A stretch of 64,000 bases of DNA from Chitinophagaceae bacterium (GTDB lineage: Bacteria > Bacteroidota > Bacteroidia > Chitinophagales > UBA10324). Numbering within the stretch: the first letter of the stretch is position 1; every line of letters starts with the position of its first letter. Positions 32,985-42,774 of this stretch are shown here, one piece after another. Under the pieces are notes generated by a model. That model made no database searches, was not told the DNA's origin, and was given only the letters and a program-made list of their open reading frames with translations. Location: contig JADKFU010000005.1 of the NCBI GenBank assembly GCA_016717285.1, positions 418,501 to 482,500 on the forward strand, in the 5' to 3' direction. Made by a program: the position numbers and the translations under genes.

Positions 32985-35900
32985 ATGCCTTTCAAGAAAG
33001 ACCTTAAAATCAAACCCAACTTTACCAGAATCACCCTGTCACTGGCTTCTCCGGATTCCATTTTAGAGCGATCATATGGTGAGGTGTTGAAACCGGAAAC
33101 AATCAACTACCGGACGTACAAGCCTGAACGCGATGGTTTGTTTTGTGAGCGGATATTCGGCCCGGTGAAAGATTACGAATGTTATTGCGGCAAATACAAA
33201 CGTATTCGTTATAAGGGTATCGTATGCGACCGTTGTGGTGTGGAAGTTACAGAAAAGAAAGTACGTCGCGAACGCATGGGCCACATTAAGCTGGTTGTAC
33301 CGGTGGTTCATATCTGGTATTTTAAATCGCTACCTAATAAGATTGGTTACCTTCTTGGATTATCTTCCAAAAAACTGGAAACCATCGTCTATTACGAACG
33401 CTATGTAGTAATTCAGCCCGGCATCAGGGATGACAAGCAATATCTTGATCTGCTTACTGAGGAAGAATACCTCGAAATACTGGAGCAACTTCCCAAAGAT
33501 AATCAGCATTTGGATGACATGGATCCGAAGAAGTTCCTGGCTAAAATGGGTGCAGATGCTGTTCGTGACCTGTTGGCACGTATTGATCTGAATGATCTTT
33601 CTTACCAGTTGCGTCATCAGGCTGCCAATGAAACTTCCCAACAACGTAAAGCGGAAGCCCTTAAACGTTTGAGTGTGGTGGAAGCTTTCCGCGAAGCAAA
33701 TGAAAGAACCACCAACCGTCCGGAATGGATGATCGTGCAATATTTGCCCGTTGTTCCACCGGAATTACGTCCGTTGGTACCATTGGATGGTGGCCGTTTT
33801 GCCTCTTCTGATTTAAATGATTTATACCGTCGCGTAATTATCCGCAACAACCGTTTGAAGCGTTTGATCGAAATTAAAGCGCCGGATGTAATTCTGCGGA
33901 ATGAAAAACGGATGCTGCAGGAAGCTGTCGATTCATTGTTCGACAACTCCCGCAAATCAAATGCTGTGAAAGCAGAAGGTGGTCGTGCCCTGAAATCATT
34001 GAGCGATGTGCTCAAAGGTAAGCAAGGTCGCTTCCGCCAGAATCTTTTGGGTAAGCGTGTTGATTATTCAGGTCGTTCTGTAATTGTTGTCGGACCTGAT
34101 CTTAAACTGCACGAATGCGGAATTCCAAAAGACATGGCTGCCGAATTGTTCAAGCCATTCATCATTCGCAAACTGATTGAAAGAGGTATTGTGAAAACGG
34201 TGAAGTCAGCAAAGAAGCTGGTAGATCGGAAAGAACCTGTAATCTGGGACATCCTCGAAAATATTCTGAAAGGCCATCCTGTAATGTTAAACCGAGCACC
34301 TACACTGCACCGTCTATCCATCCAGGCTTTCCAACCTAAACTTATTGAAGGAAAGGCTATTCATCTTCATCCATTGGTATGCGGCGCCTTTAACGCGGAT
34401 TTTGACGGTGATCAAATGGCGGTTCACGTGCCGCTTAGCAATGCTGCGATTCTTGAAGCGCAGTTATTGATGCTTTCTTCTCATAATATTTTGAACCCAC
34501 AAAACGGTTCGCCAATCACCCTTCCTTCACAGGACATGGTATTGGGTCTTTATTATACTACTAAAGGAAGAAAGAGCGACAGCGTATTGAAGATGAAAGG
34601 CGAAGGAAAGGCCTTCTATTCTGCAGAAGAAGTAATCATCGCTTATAATGAAGGCAAGGTTGATCTACATTCCTGGATCAGGGTGAAAGCAAGAGTGAAA
34701 GAGAATGACACTTTTTCTGATAAACTGATTGAAACGACGGTGGGTCGGGTGATCTTCAACCAAATGGTGCCTGAAGAGGCCGGTTACATCAACATGTTGC
34801 TCACGAAAAAAGCACTTCGCGACATCATTGGAGACATCATCAAAGCAACAGATATTCCTACTACTGCAAGATTTCTTGATGATATCAAGCAACTTGGTTT
34901 CACCATGGCATTTAAAGGCGGGTTGTCATTCAACTTGTCTGATCTTTTGATTCCTGATAACAAACAGGAAATGTTGAAAGGCGCACAGGATGAAGTAGAT
35001 GAAATCACGAATAATTACAACATGGGTTTCATCACTAATAACGAACGTTATAATCAGGTGATCGATATCTGGACCCGTGTGAACAACCGTATTTCTGAAA
35101 CACTGAATAAAGCACTGGAATTAGATCGCCAGGGATTCAACAGTGTGTACATGATGCTTCACTCCGGTGCACGGGGTTCTAAAGAGCAAGTGCGTCAGTT
35201 GGGTGGTATCCGCGGATTGATGCAAAAACCACGTAAATCCGGAAGTTCAGGAGGAGAACTGATCGAGAATCCGATTCTCGCCAACCTGAAAGAAGGACTG
35301 AGTGTATTGGAATATTTTATTTCCACACACGGTGCACGTAAAGGTTTGGCCGATACAGCTTTGAAAACAGCGGATGCCGGTTACCTTACGCGTCGTTTGG
35401 TGGATGTTGCGCAGGACGTGGTGATTATGGAAGAAGATTGCGGAACGCTTCGTGGTATTCCTATATCAGCCCTGAAGGACAATGACGAAGTAGTAGAACC
35501 GCTGTACGATCGTATTGTAGGTCGCGTGAGTTTGTACGACATCATTGATCCTCTTACGGATGAATTAATTGTAAATGCCGGTGAAGAAATAGATGAAGAC
35601 ATCGCTGCAAAAATTGAAAATACAGCTATTGAAACGGTGGAAATCCGCTCGGTGCTCACCTGCGAATCCCGTAAAGGTGTTTGCGTAAAATGTTATGGAC
35701 GTAATCTTACCTCTGGTCGCAGAACAGAACTCGGCGATTCGGTTGGAATTATCGCGGCGCAATCCATCGGTGAACCTGGTACACAGTTAACACTCAGAAC
35801 TTTCCACACCGGTGGTGCTGCTTCCGGTATGGCCACTGAGTCTGAGTTGAAAGCTAAGTTTGATGGTGTAGTGAAATTTGAAGACGTGAGAACTGCAACG

Positions 35901-37286
35901 TTCACTAACGGAGCAGGAGATAAAGTGGTGGTAGCAATAGGTCGTGCCGGTGAAGTGCGTATTGAAGATCCAAAGTCTGATCGCGTGCTGATTTCGAATC
36001 ACGTTCCTTACGGTTCATTTATCGTAGTGAAGGAAGGTGATAAGGTGACCAAGGGCAAAACCATCTGCACCTGGGATCCTTACAATGCAGTTATTCTTTC
36101 TGAGTTGAAAGGACAGATTGAATTCGATAACATCATCGAAGGCATTACTTTCCGTGAAGAAATGGATGAGCAAACTGGTCATAAAGAGAAAGTAATTATT
36201 GAAACGCGCGATAAGACGAAAATTCCAACTATTAAAGTTATTGGTAAGAACAAAGAGCATAAATCTTATAACATTCCGGTTGGATCACATATCAATGTAG
36301 AAGAAGGAGAAGATGTGGAAGGTGGAATGATACTCGTGAAAATTCCAAGAACGCTTGCGAAACTTCGCGGTGATATCACAGGTGGTCTTCCACGTGTAAC
36401 AGAATTATTTGAAGCGAGAAATCCTTCGAATCCTGCTGTTGTAAGTGAAATTGACGGCGTTGTTTCTTTCGGAGCTGTTAAGCGTGGTAACCGTGAAATC
36501 ATCATCGAATCAAGAGATGCTGATCAACGTAAATATCTCGTACCATTGTCTAAATTGTTCCTTGTTGCGGAGGGTGACTACGTAAAGGCCGGTCAGCCAT
36601 TGTCAGAAGGAGCGATAACACCCAATGATATTCTTGCCATCAAAGGACCAAATGCAGTGCAGGAATACATGGTGAATGAAATTCAGGAAGTATATCGTTT
36701 ACAAGGTGTGAAAATTAATGACAAGCACATTGAAACGATCGTTCGTCAAATGATGCGCAAGGTGCACATCGAAGATCCGGGAGATACACGTTTCCTCGAA
36801 GGAGAAGGTGCAGACAAGTTTGAGTTCCTGATAGAGAATGAGGAAATATTTGACAAGAAGGTGGTGACAGAAGCAGGTGCTTCACAAAACCTGAAAGTGG
36901 GACAGATCGTAACACTTCGTCAGATTCGTGAAGAGAATTCGATGCTGAAACGCCAGGATAAACCGATCGTGGAATTCCGCACTGCAATGCCTGCAACTTC
37001 AAGTCCGTTGCTGATGGGTATAACACGTGCATCTTTAGGAACGAAGAGTTGGATTTCAGCAGCGTCATTCCAGGAAACTACTAAAGTGCTTAGCTCGGCA
37101 TCTATCAATGCGAAAGTGGATGTGCTTGGCGGGTTGAAAGAAAACGTAATCATCGGTCACCTCATTCCTGCAGGTACAGGTTTGCGCGATTACGAAAACA
37201 TAGTTGTGGGTTCACAGGATGAATACGATAAACTCGTGGCTTCCAAACGAGAACTGATGGGCGAGGTTCCCAGTCTTGATGAATGA
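32985..37286 (+). CDS. rpoC: DNA-directed RNA polymerase beta' subunit
   Basis: 1433 residues, full length for Bacteroidota. The start MPFKKDLKIKPNFTRITLSLASP is typical of the phylum. The first zinc site is in YECYCGKYKR...VCDRCGVEV. The catalytic magnesium loop NADFDGDQM is at 470-478. The bridge-helix and trigger-loop region contains the QLTLRTFHTGG string, and a second zinc site has LTCESRKGVCVKCYGRNL. rpoB is not upstream, although rpoB-rpoC adjacency is the rule in bacteria. It is followed by a strong terminator and then DUF3467, the usual Bacteroidota neighbour. Confidence 0.98.
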   Translation: MPFKKDLKIKPNFTRITLSLASPDSILERSYGEVLKPETINYRTYKPERDGLFCERIFGPVKDYECYCGKYKRIRYKGIVCDRCGVEVTEKKVRRERMGHIKLVVPVVHIWYFKSLPNKIGYLLGLSSKKLETIVYYERYVVIQPGIRDDKQYLDLLTEEEYLEILEQLPKDNQHLDDMDPKKFLAKMGADAVRDLLARIDLNDLSYQLRHQAANETSQQRKAEALKRLSVVEAFREANERTTNRPEWMIVQYLPVVPPELRPLVPLDGGRFASSDLNDLYRRVIIRNNRLKRLIEIKAPDVILRNEKRMLQEAVDSLFDNSRKSNAVKAEGGRALKSLSDVLKGKQGRFRQNLLGKRVDYSGRSVIVVGPDLKLHECGIPKDMAAELFKPFIIRKLIERGIVKTVKSAKKLVDRKEPVIWDILENILKGHPVMLNRAPTLHRLSIQAFQPKLIEGKAIHLHPLVCGAFNADFDGDQMAVHVPLSNAAILEAQLLMLSSHNILNPQNGSPITLPSQDMVLGLYYTTKGRKSDSVLKMKGEGKAFYSAEEVIIAYNEGKVDLHSWIRVKARVKENDTFSDKLIETTVGRVIFNQMVPEEAGYINMLLTKKALRDIIGDIIKATDIPTTARFLDDIKQLGFTMAFKGGLSFNLSDLLIPDNKQEMLKGAQDEVDEITNNYNMGFITNNERYNQVIDIWTRVNNRISETLNKALELDRQGFNSVYMMLHSGARGSKEQVRQLGGIRGLMQKPRKSGSSGGELIENPILANLKEGLSVLEYFISTHGARKGLADTALKTADAGYLTRRLVDVAQDVVIMEEDCGTLRGIPISALKDNDEVVEPLYDRIVGRVSLYDIIDPLTDELIVNAGEEIDEDIAAKIENTAIETVEIRSVLTCESRKGVCVKCYGRNLTSGRRTELGDSVGIIAAQSIGEPGTQLTLRTFHTGGAASGMATESELKAKFDGVVKFEDVRTATFTNGAGDKVVVAIGRAGEVRIEDPKSDRVLISNHVPYGSFIVVKEGDKVTKGKTICTWDPYNAVILSELKGQIEFDNIIEGITFREEMDEQTGHKEKVIIETRDKTKIPTIKVIGKNKEHKSYNIPVGSHINVEEGEDVEGGMILVKIPRTLAKLRGDITGGLPRVTELFEARNPSNPAVVSEIDGVVSFGAVKRGNREIIIESRDADQRKYLVPLSKLFLVAEGDYVKAGQPLSEGAITPNDILAIKGPNAVQEYMVNEIQEVYRLQGVKINDKHIETIVRQMMRKVHIEDPGDTRFLEGEGADKFEFLIENEEIFDKKVVTEAGASQNLKVGQIVTLRQIREENSMLKRQDKPIVEFRTAMPATSSPLLMGITRASLGTKSWISAASFQETTKVLSSASINAKVDVLGGLKENVIIGHLIPAGTGLRDYENIVVGSQDEYDKLVASKRELMGEVPSLDE

Positions 37287-37320
37287 TATTCTAAAATGTA
37301 AATGAGTCAGATAATTTCAG

Positions 37321-37354
37321 AGCCGCCCTTGTAAACCGGGGCGGCTTTTTTCTT
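37321..37354 (+). terminator. Rho-independent terminator after rpoC
   Basis: AGCCGCCC (37321-37328) pairs with GGGCGGCT (37339-37346), followed by TTTTTCTTTT. GC-rich stem and T run, 35 bases after the rpoC stop. Confidence 0.9.
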
Positions 37355-37355
37355 T

Positions 37356-37363
37356 TAACTTTG
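37356..37363 (+). promoter_or_regulatory. -7 element of the DUF3467 promoter
   Basis: TAACTTTG matches TAnnTTTG exactly and lies 20 bases before the DUF3467 start codon, directly behind the rpoC terminator. A TTG at 37329-37331, inside the terminator loop, is the only nearby -33 candidate. Confidence 0.4.
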
Positions 37364-37382
37364 AAGCAAATAAATAATCAAA

Positions 37383-37703
37383 ATGGATCCCAAAGACAAA
37401 CAACAAACGCAAAATCAAATCAATATTGAGCTGAGTGAAGAAACCGCCGATGGTATTTACTCCAACCTCGCCATCATTCAACATTCCAATCAGGAATTCG
37501 TACTTGATTTTATTAAAGTGATGCCTGGTGTTCCCAAAGCGAAAGTAAAAGCTCGTATCGTCCTCACACCGCAACATGCAAAACGTTTCATGCGTGCCAT
37601 GGCTGATAACCTGCGCAAGTTTGAATCGATGTACGGTGAAATTCAGGAAGCGGAAGACATCAAGATTCCGATGAATTTCGGACCTTCTATTGCACAGGCC
37701 TGA
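37383..37703 (+). CDS. DUF3467 protein
   Basis: 106 residues. The body LSEETADGIYSNLAIIQHSNQEFVLDF is the conserved start of DUF3467, followed by PGVPKAKVKARIVLTPQHAKRFM. A small cytoplasmic protein family of unknown function that in Bacteroidota is regularly encoded next to rpoC, as here. A terminator and a promoter-like site separate the two genes, so expression need not be coupled. Confidence 0.88.
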   Translation: MDPKDKQQTQNQINIELSEETADGIYSNLAIIQHSNQEFVLDFIKVMPGVPKAKVKARIVLTPQHAKRFMRAMADNLRKFESMYGEIQEAEDIKIPMNFGPSIAQA

Positions 37704-37899
37704 ATGTTGTTTTTCAATCAGTATCAAAGCCATCAATCCTGATTGCCTTTGCCAATTCTTTTTGAATATCCCGACAAGAATTATAACAAGTCCATTTGCA
37801 ATTGGTGATTTAAGAAGTTTTTGAGAGACTTCGGGAATAACCTAAGTCTCTTCTATCACTGCAAAAATCATAGATAAGGATTGATCGGGATTGCCAATC

Positions 37900-39498
37900 T
37901 CATTTTATTATCATCAACTTCTTTGTGATGATATTTTCTCCGGAAATAAAACGGACGGCATAAATTCCATTGGTAAGATGTGCAGCATTAAAATAGACCT
38001 GTTGGTTGCCCGTTGAAAATATACCGTCAGCAAGAGTGGCTATTTCTTCACCAAATAAATTGACCAGCGTTATTGCAACACGTTGTGATGTATTTAATGA
38101 AAACCGGATTTGTAAATGATCATATACTGGATTTGGAAAAATATTAAAATCGTCAGTTAGCATATTGGACGCTGTACTGGTAGCAAAATCCGGAGTCAGA
38201 TAAACCCGGAATACCAGGTTGCTTGCATAGGAATAACCTTCATTCGCTTTATTGGTATTAATGCCGCCGTAGAGGTAACCGATCAATTGCTTACCGTTGA
38301 GGGCGCTTAGTTTTAACACCCCGTTTTCATATTTTGGAATATTCGTAACGGGAAAAAAATCTGCATTGGCTCCATAGAGTCCGGATAATTTCACCGGCAA
38401 AACAGTTTCTGTTGTACTGTCATTTTCAAAACGGATAACTGTGGTAATGTCATTGATAAACGGCACAAGTGTGTCTTCTTCCTGGATATTGGAAGTATCG
38501 TTGCAATCATATAAACTAATGCCTCCAAAAAAAGTAGTGTACATGGTATGTGTTACTGAATCGAAGCACGGAATCACAGGACAGGTGTACTGACTCATCT
38601 TCTGTTCAAAGAAAGTATCCGTGATGACTGCTGTTTCATTAATATAAACCGGATTGAGGTAAGGAAGATTTTTGTCATACTGAAATACGCCGCCGTATAA
38701 TCCGATAGATTCACTCCCATCACCATTTATTAACGGAATCGCATTGAAGTCACGGCGATGAAAATTTATGGTGTCTGTGTGCTTGCTGAAATTGGTGATA
38801 GAAATATTTGTTCCATCATCCTCAAGTTGAAAACTGCTGATGCTGTTGGTGTATTTTTGAAGGAAGGAATTGGTTGGAAGTTTAGTGTATAATCCGGTGA
38901 AATTATGACCTGCCACCAGGAAGAAGGTAGCTCCGATTTTTTGAAGAGCACCTCCCGTTACTGACAAGACGGTATCTGAAATCTGCCTGATATATGGTGA
39001 CAGGTTATTGTTGCCGGAAACAACTTCGTTAATTACAGCATCAACATTAATTGCGGTAAGTGTCGGGAAGGTGATTTTTGAATTCGTCAAGGAATCAAAT
39101 CCGTAACCGCCAACAATATATAATTGATTGCCTTGCTGAATAAATTCTGCATTGCTTACCGAAAGCGAAGTGCGAATGGAATAGGGCAATAATGTGACGG
39201 AAGCTGACCACACCTGCCAATCGTCGGTATCAATTACTATAATCGATTGATTTGCTTCAGCAGGAGCAAAGGCGGAATTGGGAAAAAAACTGTGTAAACC
39301 ATCAATTCTGCCTGTAACAATCAGCCATTTGTCATCCGATACAGCTTTTACGTATGAATGTATTCCGGGCAATTGTGGTGCATCAACCTGTTCTAGTTCA
39401 ATAGTAAAGGGTGGCAAAGGACCTTGTTGTGCATAAGTATAACTATAAGCCAATATCAGGAATAGGACCGTGTTACAGATTGACTTCCGTGAGATCAT
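37900..39498 (-). CDS. Secreted kelch-like protein with T9SS type A sorting domain
   Basis: 532 residues. Signal peptide about 1-23 (cut after TYAQ). The body has repeated [FIYL]-[VFYG]-G-G-[YVI] motifs (IVGGYGFDS, LYGGVFQYD, FFGGISLYD, LYGGINTN), which suggest a kelch-type beta-propeller. The last 80 residues, NIFPNPVYDHLQIRFSL through NGIYAVRFISGENIITKKL, are a textbook type A T9SS sorting domain, so the protein is exported across the outer membrane and probably attached to the surface. Ligand unknown. Single gene. Confidence 0.8.
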   Translation of the reverse strand: MISRKSICNTVLFLILAYSYTYAQQGPLPPFTIELEQVDAPQLPGIHSYVKAVSDDKWLIVTGRIDGLHSFFPNSAFAPAEANQSIIVIDTDDWQVWSASVTLLPYSIRTSLSVSNAEFIQQGNQLYIVGGYGFDSLTNSKITFPTLTAINVDAVINEVVSGNNNLSPYIRQISDTVLSVTGGALQKIGATFFLVAGHNFTGLYTKLPTNSFLQKYTNSISSFQLEDDGTNISITNFSKHTDTINFHRRDFNAIPLINGDGSESIGLYGGVFQYDKNLPYLNPVYINETAVITDTFFEQKMSQYTCPVIPCFDSVTHTMYTTFFGGISLYDCNDTSNIQEEDTLVPFINDITTVIRFENDSTTETVLPVKLSGLYGANADFFPVTNIPKYENGVLKLSALNGKQLIGYLYGGINTNKANEGYSYASNLVFRVYLTPDFATSTASNMLTDDFNIFPNPVYDHLQIRFSLNTSQRVAITLVNLFGEEIATLADGIFSTGNQQVYFNAAHLTNGIYAVRFISGENIITKKLMIIK

Positions 39499-39732
39499 AC
39501 TTAAAATTAATTACGTTAATGGCCGCAAATTGGAAAATTATGCGGAAAGAACGCCTGCTAAATTGATAATGCTTGCTTTTTGTTGTTACTATTCAACATT
39601 TCTCCGTTTCTTATGTTATGGACGAGATTAATGAGCCATATTGAATTCAATTTCCTGCATAAGGTCTTTCAAAATTTATGGCTTTTTTTGACTACCTTGC
39701 GTCATCTTTTTTAACGAAAAACGTTCCTCACC

Positions 39733-40848
39733 TTGTCATTAGCAAAATTAAGTTTTCAGCAGAGCAGCGGCGACCGTTTTTATTCAGAAGTAAAATCCAG
39801 GGTCAGTAAATATTTTGAAGACCGCAAGTTGTCGTCGCATGCAAATGCGCAGATGATCATTAAGACGATTGTGATTTTTTCTGTCACCTATGGTTCATAT
39901 GGACTGATTATCGCTGATTTCTTACCCATGTGGTCAATGTTCCTGTTGTGCATTTTAATGGGAATGGGAATTGCCGGGTTGGGTTTTTCTGTGGCGCATG
40001 ATGCTATTCATGGTGCTTATTCTTCCAATTCAAAAGTAAATGCTGTTCTTGGTCTTACGATGAACCTGATTGGTGGAAACAGGTATGTATGGAGCATTAC
40101 CCATAATGTCGTACATCATACTTATACCAATATTCATGAGTACGATGAAGACCTCGAACTTGCACCTTTTATCCGTTTATCTAAGCACAAAGACTACAAA
40201 CCTATTCATCGCTTTCAACACATTCTGGCTTTTTTAGCGTATTCTTTGGCCACCATTTTCTGGGTGTTCCTGAAAGATTTCAAGAAAATTTCGCAGGATG
40301 ATATCGGACCTTACAAAAATAAAAAACATCCGGTTTCGGAAATTATCATGTTGATTTTATTTAAACTAATTTATTATACCTACACTATTATAATTCCATT
40401 GTTGGTAATGGATATCACCTGGTGGCAGTTCATCATTGGTTTTCTTACAGTGCATATGGTGGCTGGATTTATCTTAGGCATCGTTTTTCAATTAGCGCAT
40501 ACCGTAGAAGGCACTGAGCATATTAAGGATGACGGAGAGGGTACGATGGAAGATTCATGGGCTGTGCATCAAATGCGCACGACCAGTAATTTCGCGATGG
40601 GCAACCGTTTCATCAACTGGTATGTTGGTGGTTTGAATTTCCAGGTAGAGCATCATTTATTTCCCCGTGTTTGCAGCGTACACTATCCTGCTATCAGCAA
40701 AATATTAAAAAGTACAGCGGAACAGTTCGATGTGCCGTATCATTACCATGAAAAATTTGGAGGCGCTGTTCGATCACATTATCGTTATCTGAAACAATTG
40801 GGAAGACCCACTCCACGATTAGCGCACTCCAATCAGGAGGCCTTTTAA
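39733..40848 (+). CDS. Membrane fatty acid desaturase (front-end type)
   Basis: 371 residues, starting at a TTG (39733) because the next ATG is at residue 41. Di-iron membrane desaturase with three histidine boxes: H89-D-A-I-H93, H124-N-V-V-H128-H129 and Q304-V-E-H307-H308. Gln replacing the first His of the third box is the mark of front-end (delta-5/delta-6 type) desaturases. There is no fused cytochrome b5 domain. Hydrophobic pairs are near 42-88 and 205-255. It introduces double bonds into membrane acyl chains and is often cold-induced in this phylum. TACCTTGC upstream is a weak -7 candidate. Single gene. Confidence 0.88.
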   Translation: MSLAKLSFQQSSGDRFYSEVKSRVSKYFEDRKLSSHANAQMIIKTIVIFSVTYGSYGLIIADFLPMWSMFLLCILMGMGIAGLGFSVAHDAIHGAYSSNSKVNAVLGLTMNLIGGNRYVWSITHNVVHHTYTNIHEYDEDLELAPFIRLSKHKDYKPIHRFQHILAFLAYSLATIFWVFLKDFKKISQDDIGPYKNKKHPVSEIIMLILFKLIYYTYTIIIPLLVMDITWWQFIIGFLTVHMVAGFILGIVFQLAHTVEGTEHIKDDGEGTMEDSWAVHQMRTTSNFAMGNRFINWYVGGLNFQVEHHLFPRVCSVHYPAISKILKSTAEQFDVPYHYHEKFGGAVRSHYRYLKQLGRPTPRLAHSNQEAF

Positions 40849-40881
40849 ACCCTTTTTTTTACAGTTCTTCGTCGTAGCGAA

Positions 40882-40909
40882 GCGGGATTTTTCAAAAGAA
40901 AAATCCGGG
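40882..40909. terminator. Hairpin between desaturase and ruvC (convergent)
   Basis: GGATTTTTC (40885-40893) and GAAAAATCC (40898-40906) form a 9-bp stem with an AAAA loop in the gap between two convergent genes. T-rich on either strand, so a bidirectional terminator is plausible. Confidence 0.5.
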
Positions 40910-41056
40910 TTAAAATCATTTATTCATTGAGAGAGTTAATTGAGTTGGCGGTGAACGCACAGCCAATGGTAAAGCCGGCTCCTTTTATGTATTTACAAAC
41001 GGCTATGATAAATCCGGAAATTATTTTTTTAACCGCTAAATAACCAAATCCTAAGT

Positions 41057-41641
41057 TCAGGACTTTTTTTTTGTCATCGCGCGTTCCGGATTTTGAAGCA
41101 GAAACTGTTTCCATCCGGAGACTTTTTTATCAGTGCTGACAGGAGATTTATTTTGAAAATGGTGACAAACAGCTACGCCCAATGCATCGGTTGCATCGAG
41201 TAATAAATACTGATGATCAAATTTTAACAGGTGAGAAAGAATAGCTGCAACCTGTTCTTTCGATGCATTGCCATTTCCGGTAATCGATTGTTTTATTTTC
41301 CTGGGTGAATATTCGAAGACAGGAACATCTTCTGAAAGCGCAACAGTAATAGCTACTCCCTGCGCTCTTCCAAGCTTCAACATGGATTGTACATTTTTTC
41401 CGAAAAAGGGCGATTCAATCGCCATCTCAGTCGGCTTGTATTTGCGAACAACTTTTCTGATACCATCAAAGATTTCTTTTAATTTCTGATAGTGATCAGG
41501 CGCTTTATCCATGTGGAGCACATTGATTTCAATCAGTTTCATTTCTTGTTTATTGATTTCAATCACGCTATAGCCCAGGATATTGGTGCCCGGATCTATC
41601 CCAAGAATCACCTTCCTGATGTCCGGTTCTTTTTTCTTCAT
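41057..41641 (-). CDS. ruvC: Holliday junction endonuclease RuvC
   Basis: 194 residues from the ATG at 41641; a TTG seven codons upstream is possible. RNase H-fold resolvase with the four acidic catalytic residues visible: D16 in LGIDPGT, E76 in MAIESPF, and D149 and D152 in LLLDATDALGVAVCHH. Cuts Holliday junctions together with RuvAB. The C-terminal 25 residues are basic and longer than in E. coli. ruvA and ruvB are not in the window, which is common in this phylum. Single gene, convergent with the desaturase. Confidence 0.93.
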   Translation of the reverse strand: MKKKEPDIRKVILGIDPGTNILGYSVIEINKQEMKLIEINVLHMDKAPDHYQKLKEIFDGIRKVVRKYKPTEMAIESPFFGKNVQSMLKLGRAQGVAITVALSEDVPVFEYSPRKIKQSITGNGNASKEQVAAILSHLLKFDHQYLLLDATDALGVAVCHHFQNKSPVSTDKKVSGWKQFLLQNPERAMTKKKS

Positions 41642-41854
41642 TGCCTGAGCAAGGTTATTCAATGGAAAATATTTTATGGAAGCAAGTTACTGTTCTTCAT
41701 TCAATGGCGTAACAGGTAAGCGCATTAAGTGTTAACAAAACTTTATGGTGTCTCAGCCGTTACTTTGACACTATAAGTTCACTTTCAGTCTTGCAATAAT
41801 GTTTGGTACATTTTTTATCTTAGAGCGTTATAATTTCAAGCAGCAATATATTTC

Positions 41855-42646
41855 ATGAAGAAAATAATTTTTGTCATTGGATTATGCATCCTGGTAAGGA
41901 CAAGTTCGGAAGCACAAAACGAAAGTGAATGTACTGCCAGGAATACTGCTTTTAGTATTGGTGAACAGGTGTATTATAAGGTATCATACAATTGGAATTC
42001 TCTCTGGTTGAATGCAGGTGAAGTTTCTTTTAAGGTGAACGAAGGGTTTTTTAATAATGTACCCTGTTATCACATGGTGGGTTATGGAAGTACCTATAAG
42101 TCATATGACATGTTTTATAAAGTGCGTGACACCTATGAATCTTTCATCGACATGAAGACACTTAAGCCGCTCCGGTTTATCAGGGATGTGAATGAAGGTG
42201 GCTATACGATCAATCAAAATGTTATTTTCAAGCACAATGAAAAGGAAGCAATTTCATCAAAAGGCACTTTCCTGATTCCGGATTGCGTGCAGGATGTGCT
42301 GTCGGCTATCTATTATGCCCGCAATATTGATTTTACGAAGTACAAAAAAAATGACACCATTCCTGTCTCATTGTTTCTGGATGATAAGATTTATCCTGTA
42401 TATATCCGTTACCTCGGAAAAGAAGTGGTTACTACAAAGAATGGAAAATATAACTGCATCAAATTTACACCACTGTTGATTGAAGGCACGATCTTCAAAG
42501 GTGGAGAAGAAATGAAAGTGTGGGTGACTGACGACAACAATAAAATCCCTGTGCGTGTGGAATCGCCGATTATCGTTGGTTCTGTCTATGCAGAATTGTA
42601 TAAATACTCCGGGCTTCGCAATCCTGTATCTTCTAAGCTGAACTGA
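41855..42646 (+). CDS. DUF3108 exported protein
   Basis: 263 residues with a signal peptide (about 1-20, cut near SEAQ). The mature part starts with FSIGEQVYYKVSYNWNSLWLNAGEVSFKV, the characteristic DUF3108 opening. It continues as an all-beta domain with YDMFYKVRDTYESFID and ends in a basic YSGLRNPVSSK stretch. Periplasmic or outer-membrane protein of unknown function; the fold is thought to resemble lipocalin/LolA-like barrels, so lipid or LPS handling is possible. Single gene, in the same direction as the next Asp-box gene. Confidence 0.8.
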   Translation: MKKIIFVIGLCILVRTSSEAQNESECTARNTAFSIGEQVYYKVSYNWNSLWLNAGEVSFKVNEGFFNNVPCYHMVGYGSTYKSYDMFYKVRDTYESFIDMKTLKPLRFIRDVNEGGYTINQNVIFKHNEKEAISSKGTFLIPDCVQDVLSAIYYARNIDFTKYKKNDTIPVSLFLDDKIYPVYIRYLGKEVVTTKNGKYNCIKFTPLLIEGTIFKGGEEMKVWVTDDNNKIPVRVESPIIVGSVYAELYKYSGLRNPVSSKLN

Positions 42647-42774
42647 ATGTTGTTTATCTAATGGTGGCAGTATTCCGGTGCATTTTGAATAGCAGCGGTT
42701 TTTTTTGTTAAGAGTATTTGTTCTATTATCACAGCGATAAGAATGATTAATTTTAGAAACTTAACATTGCCTGC

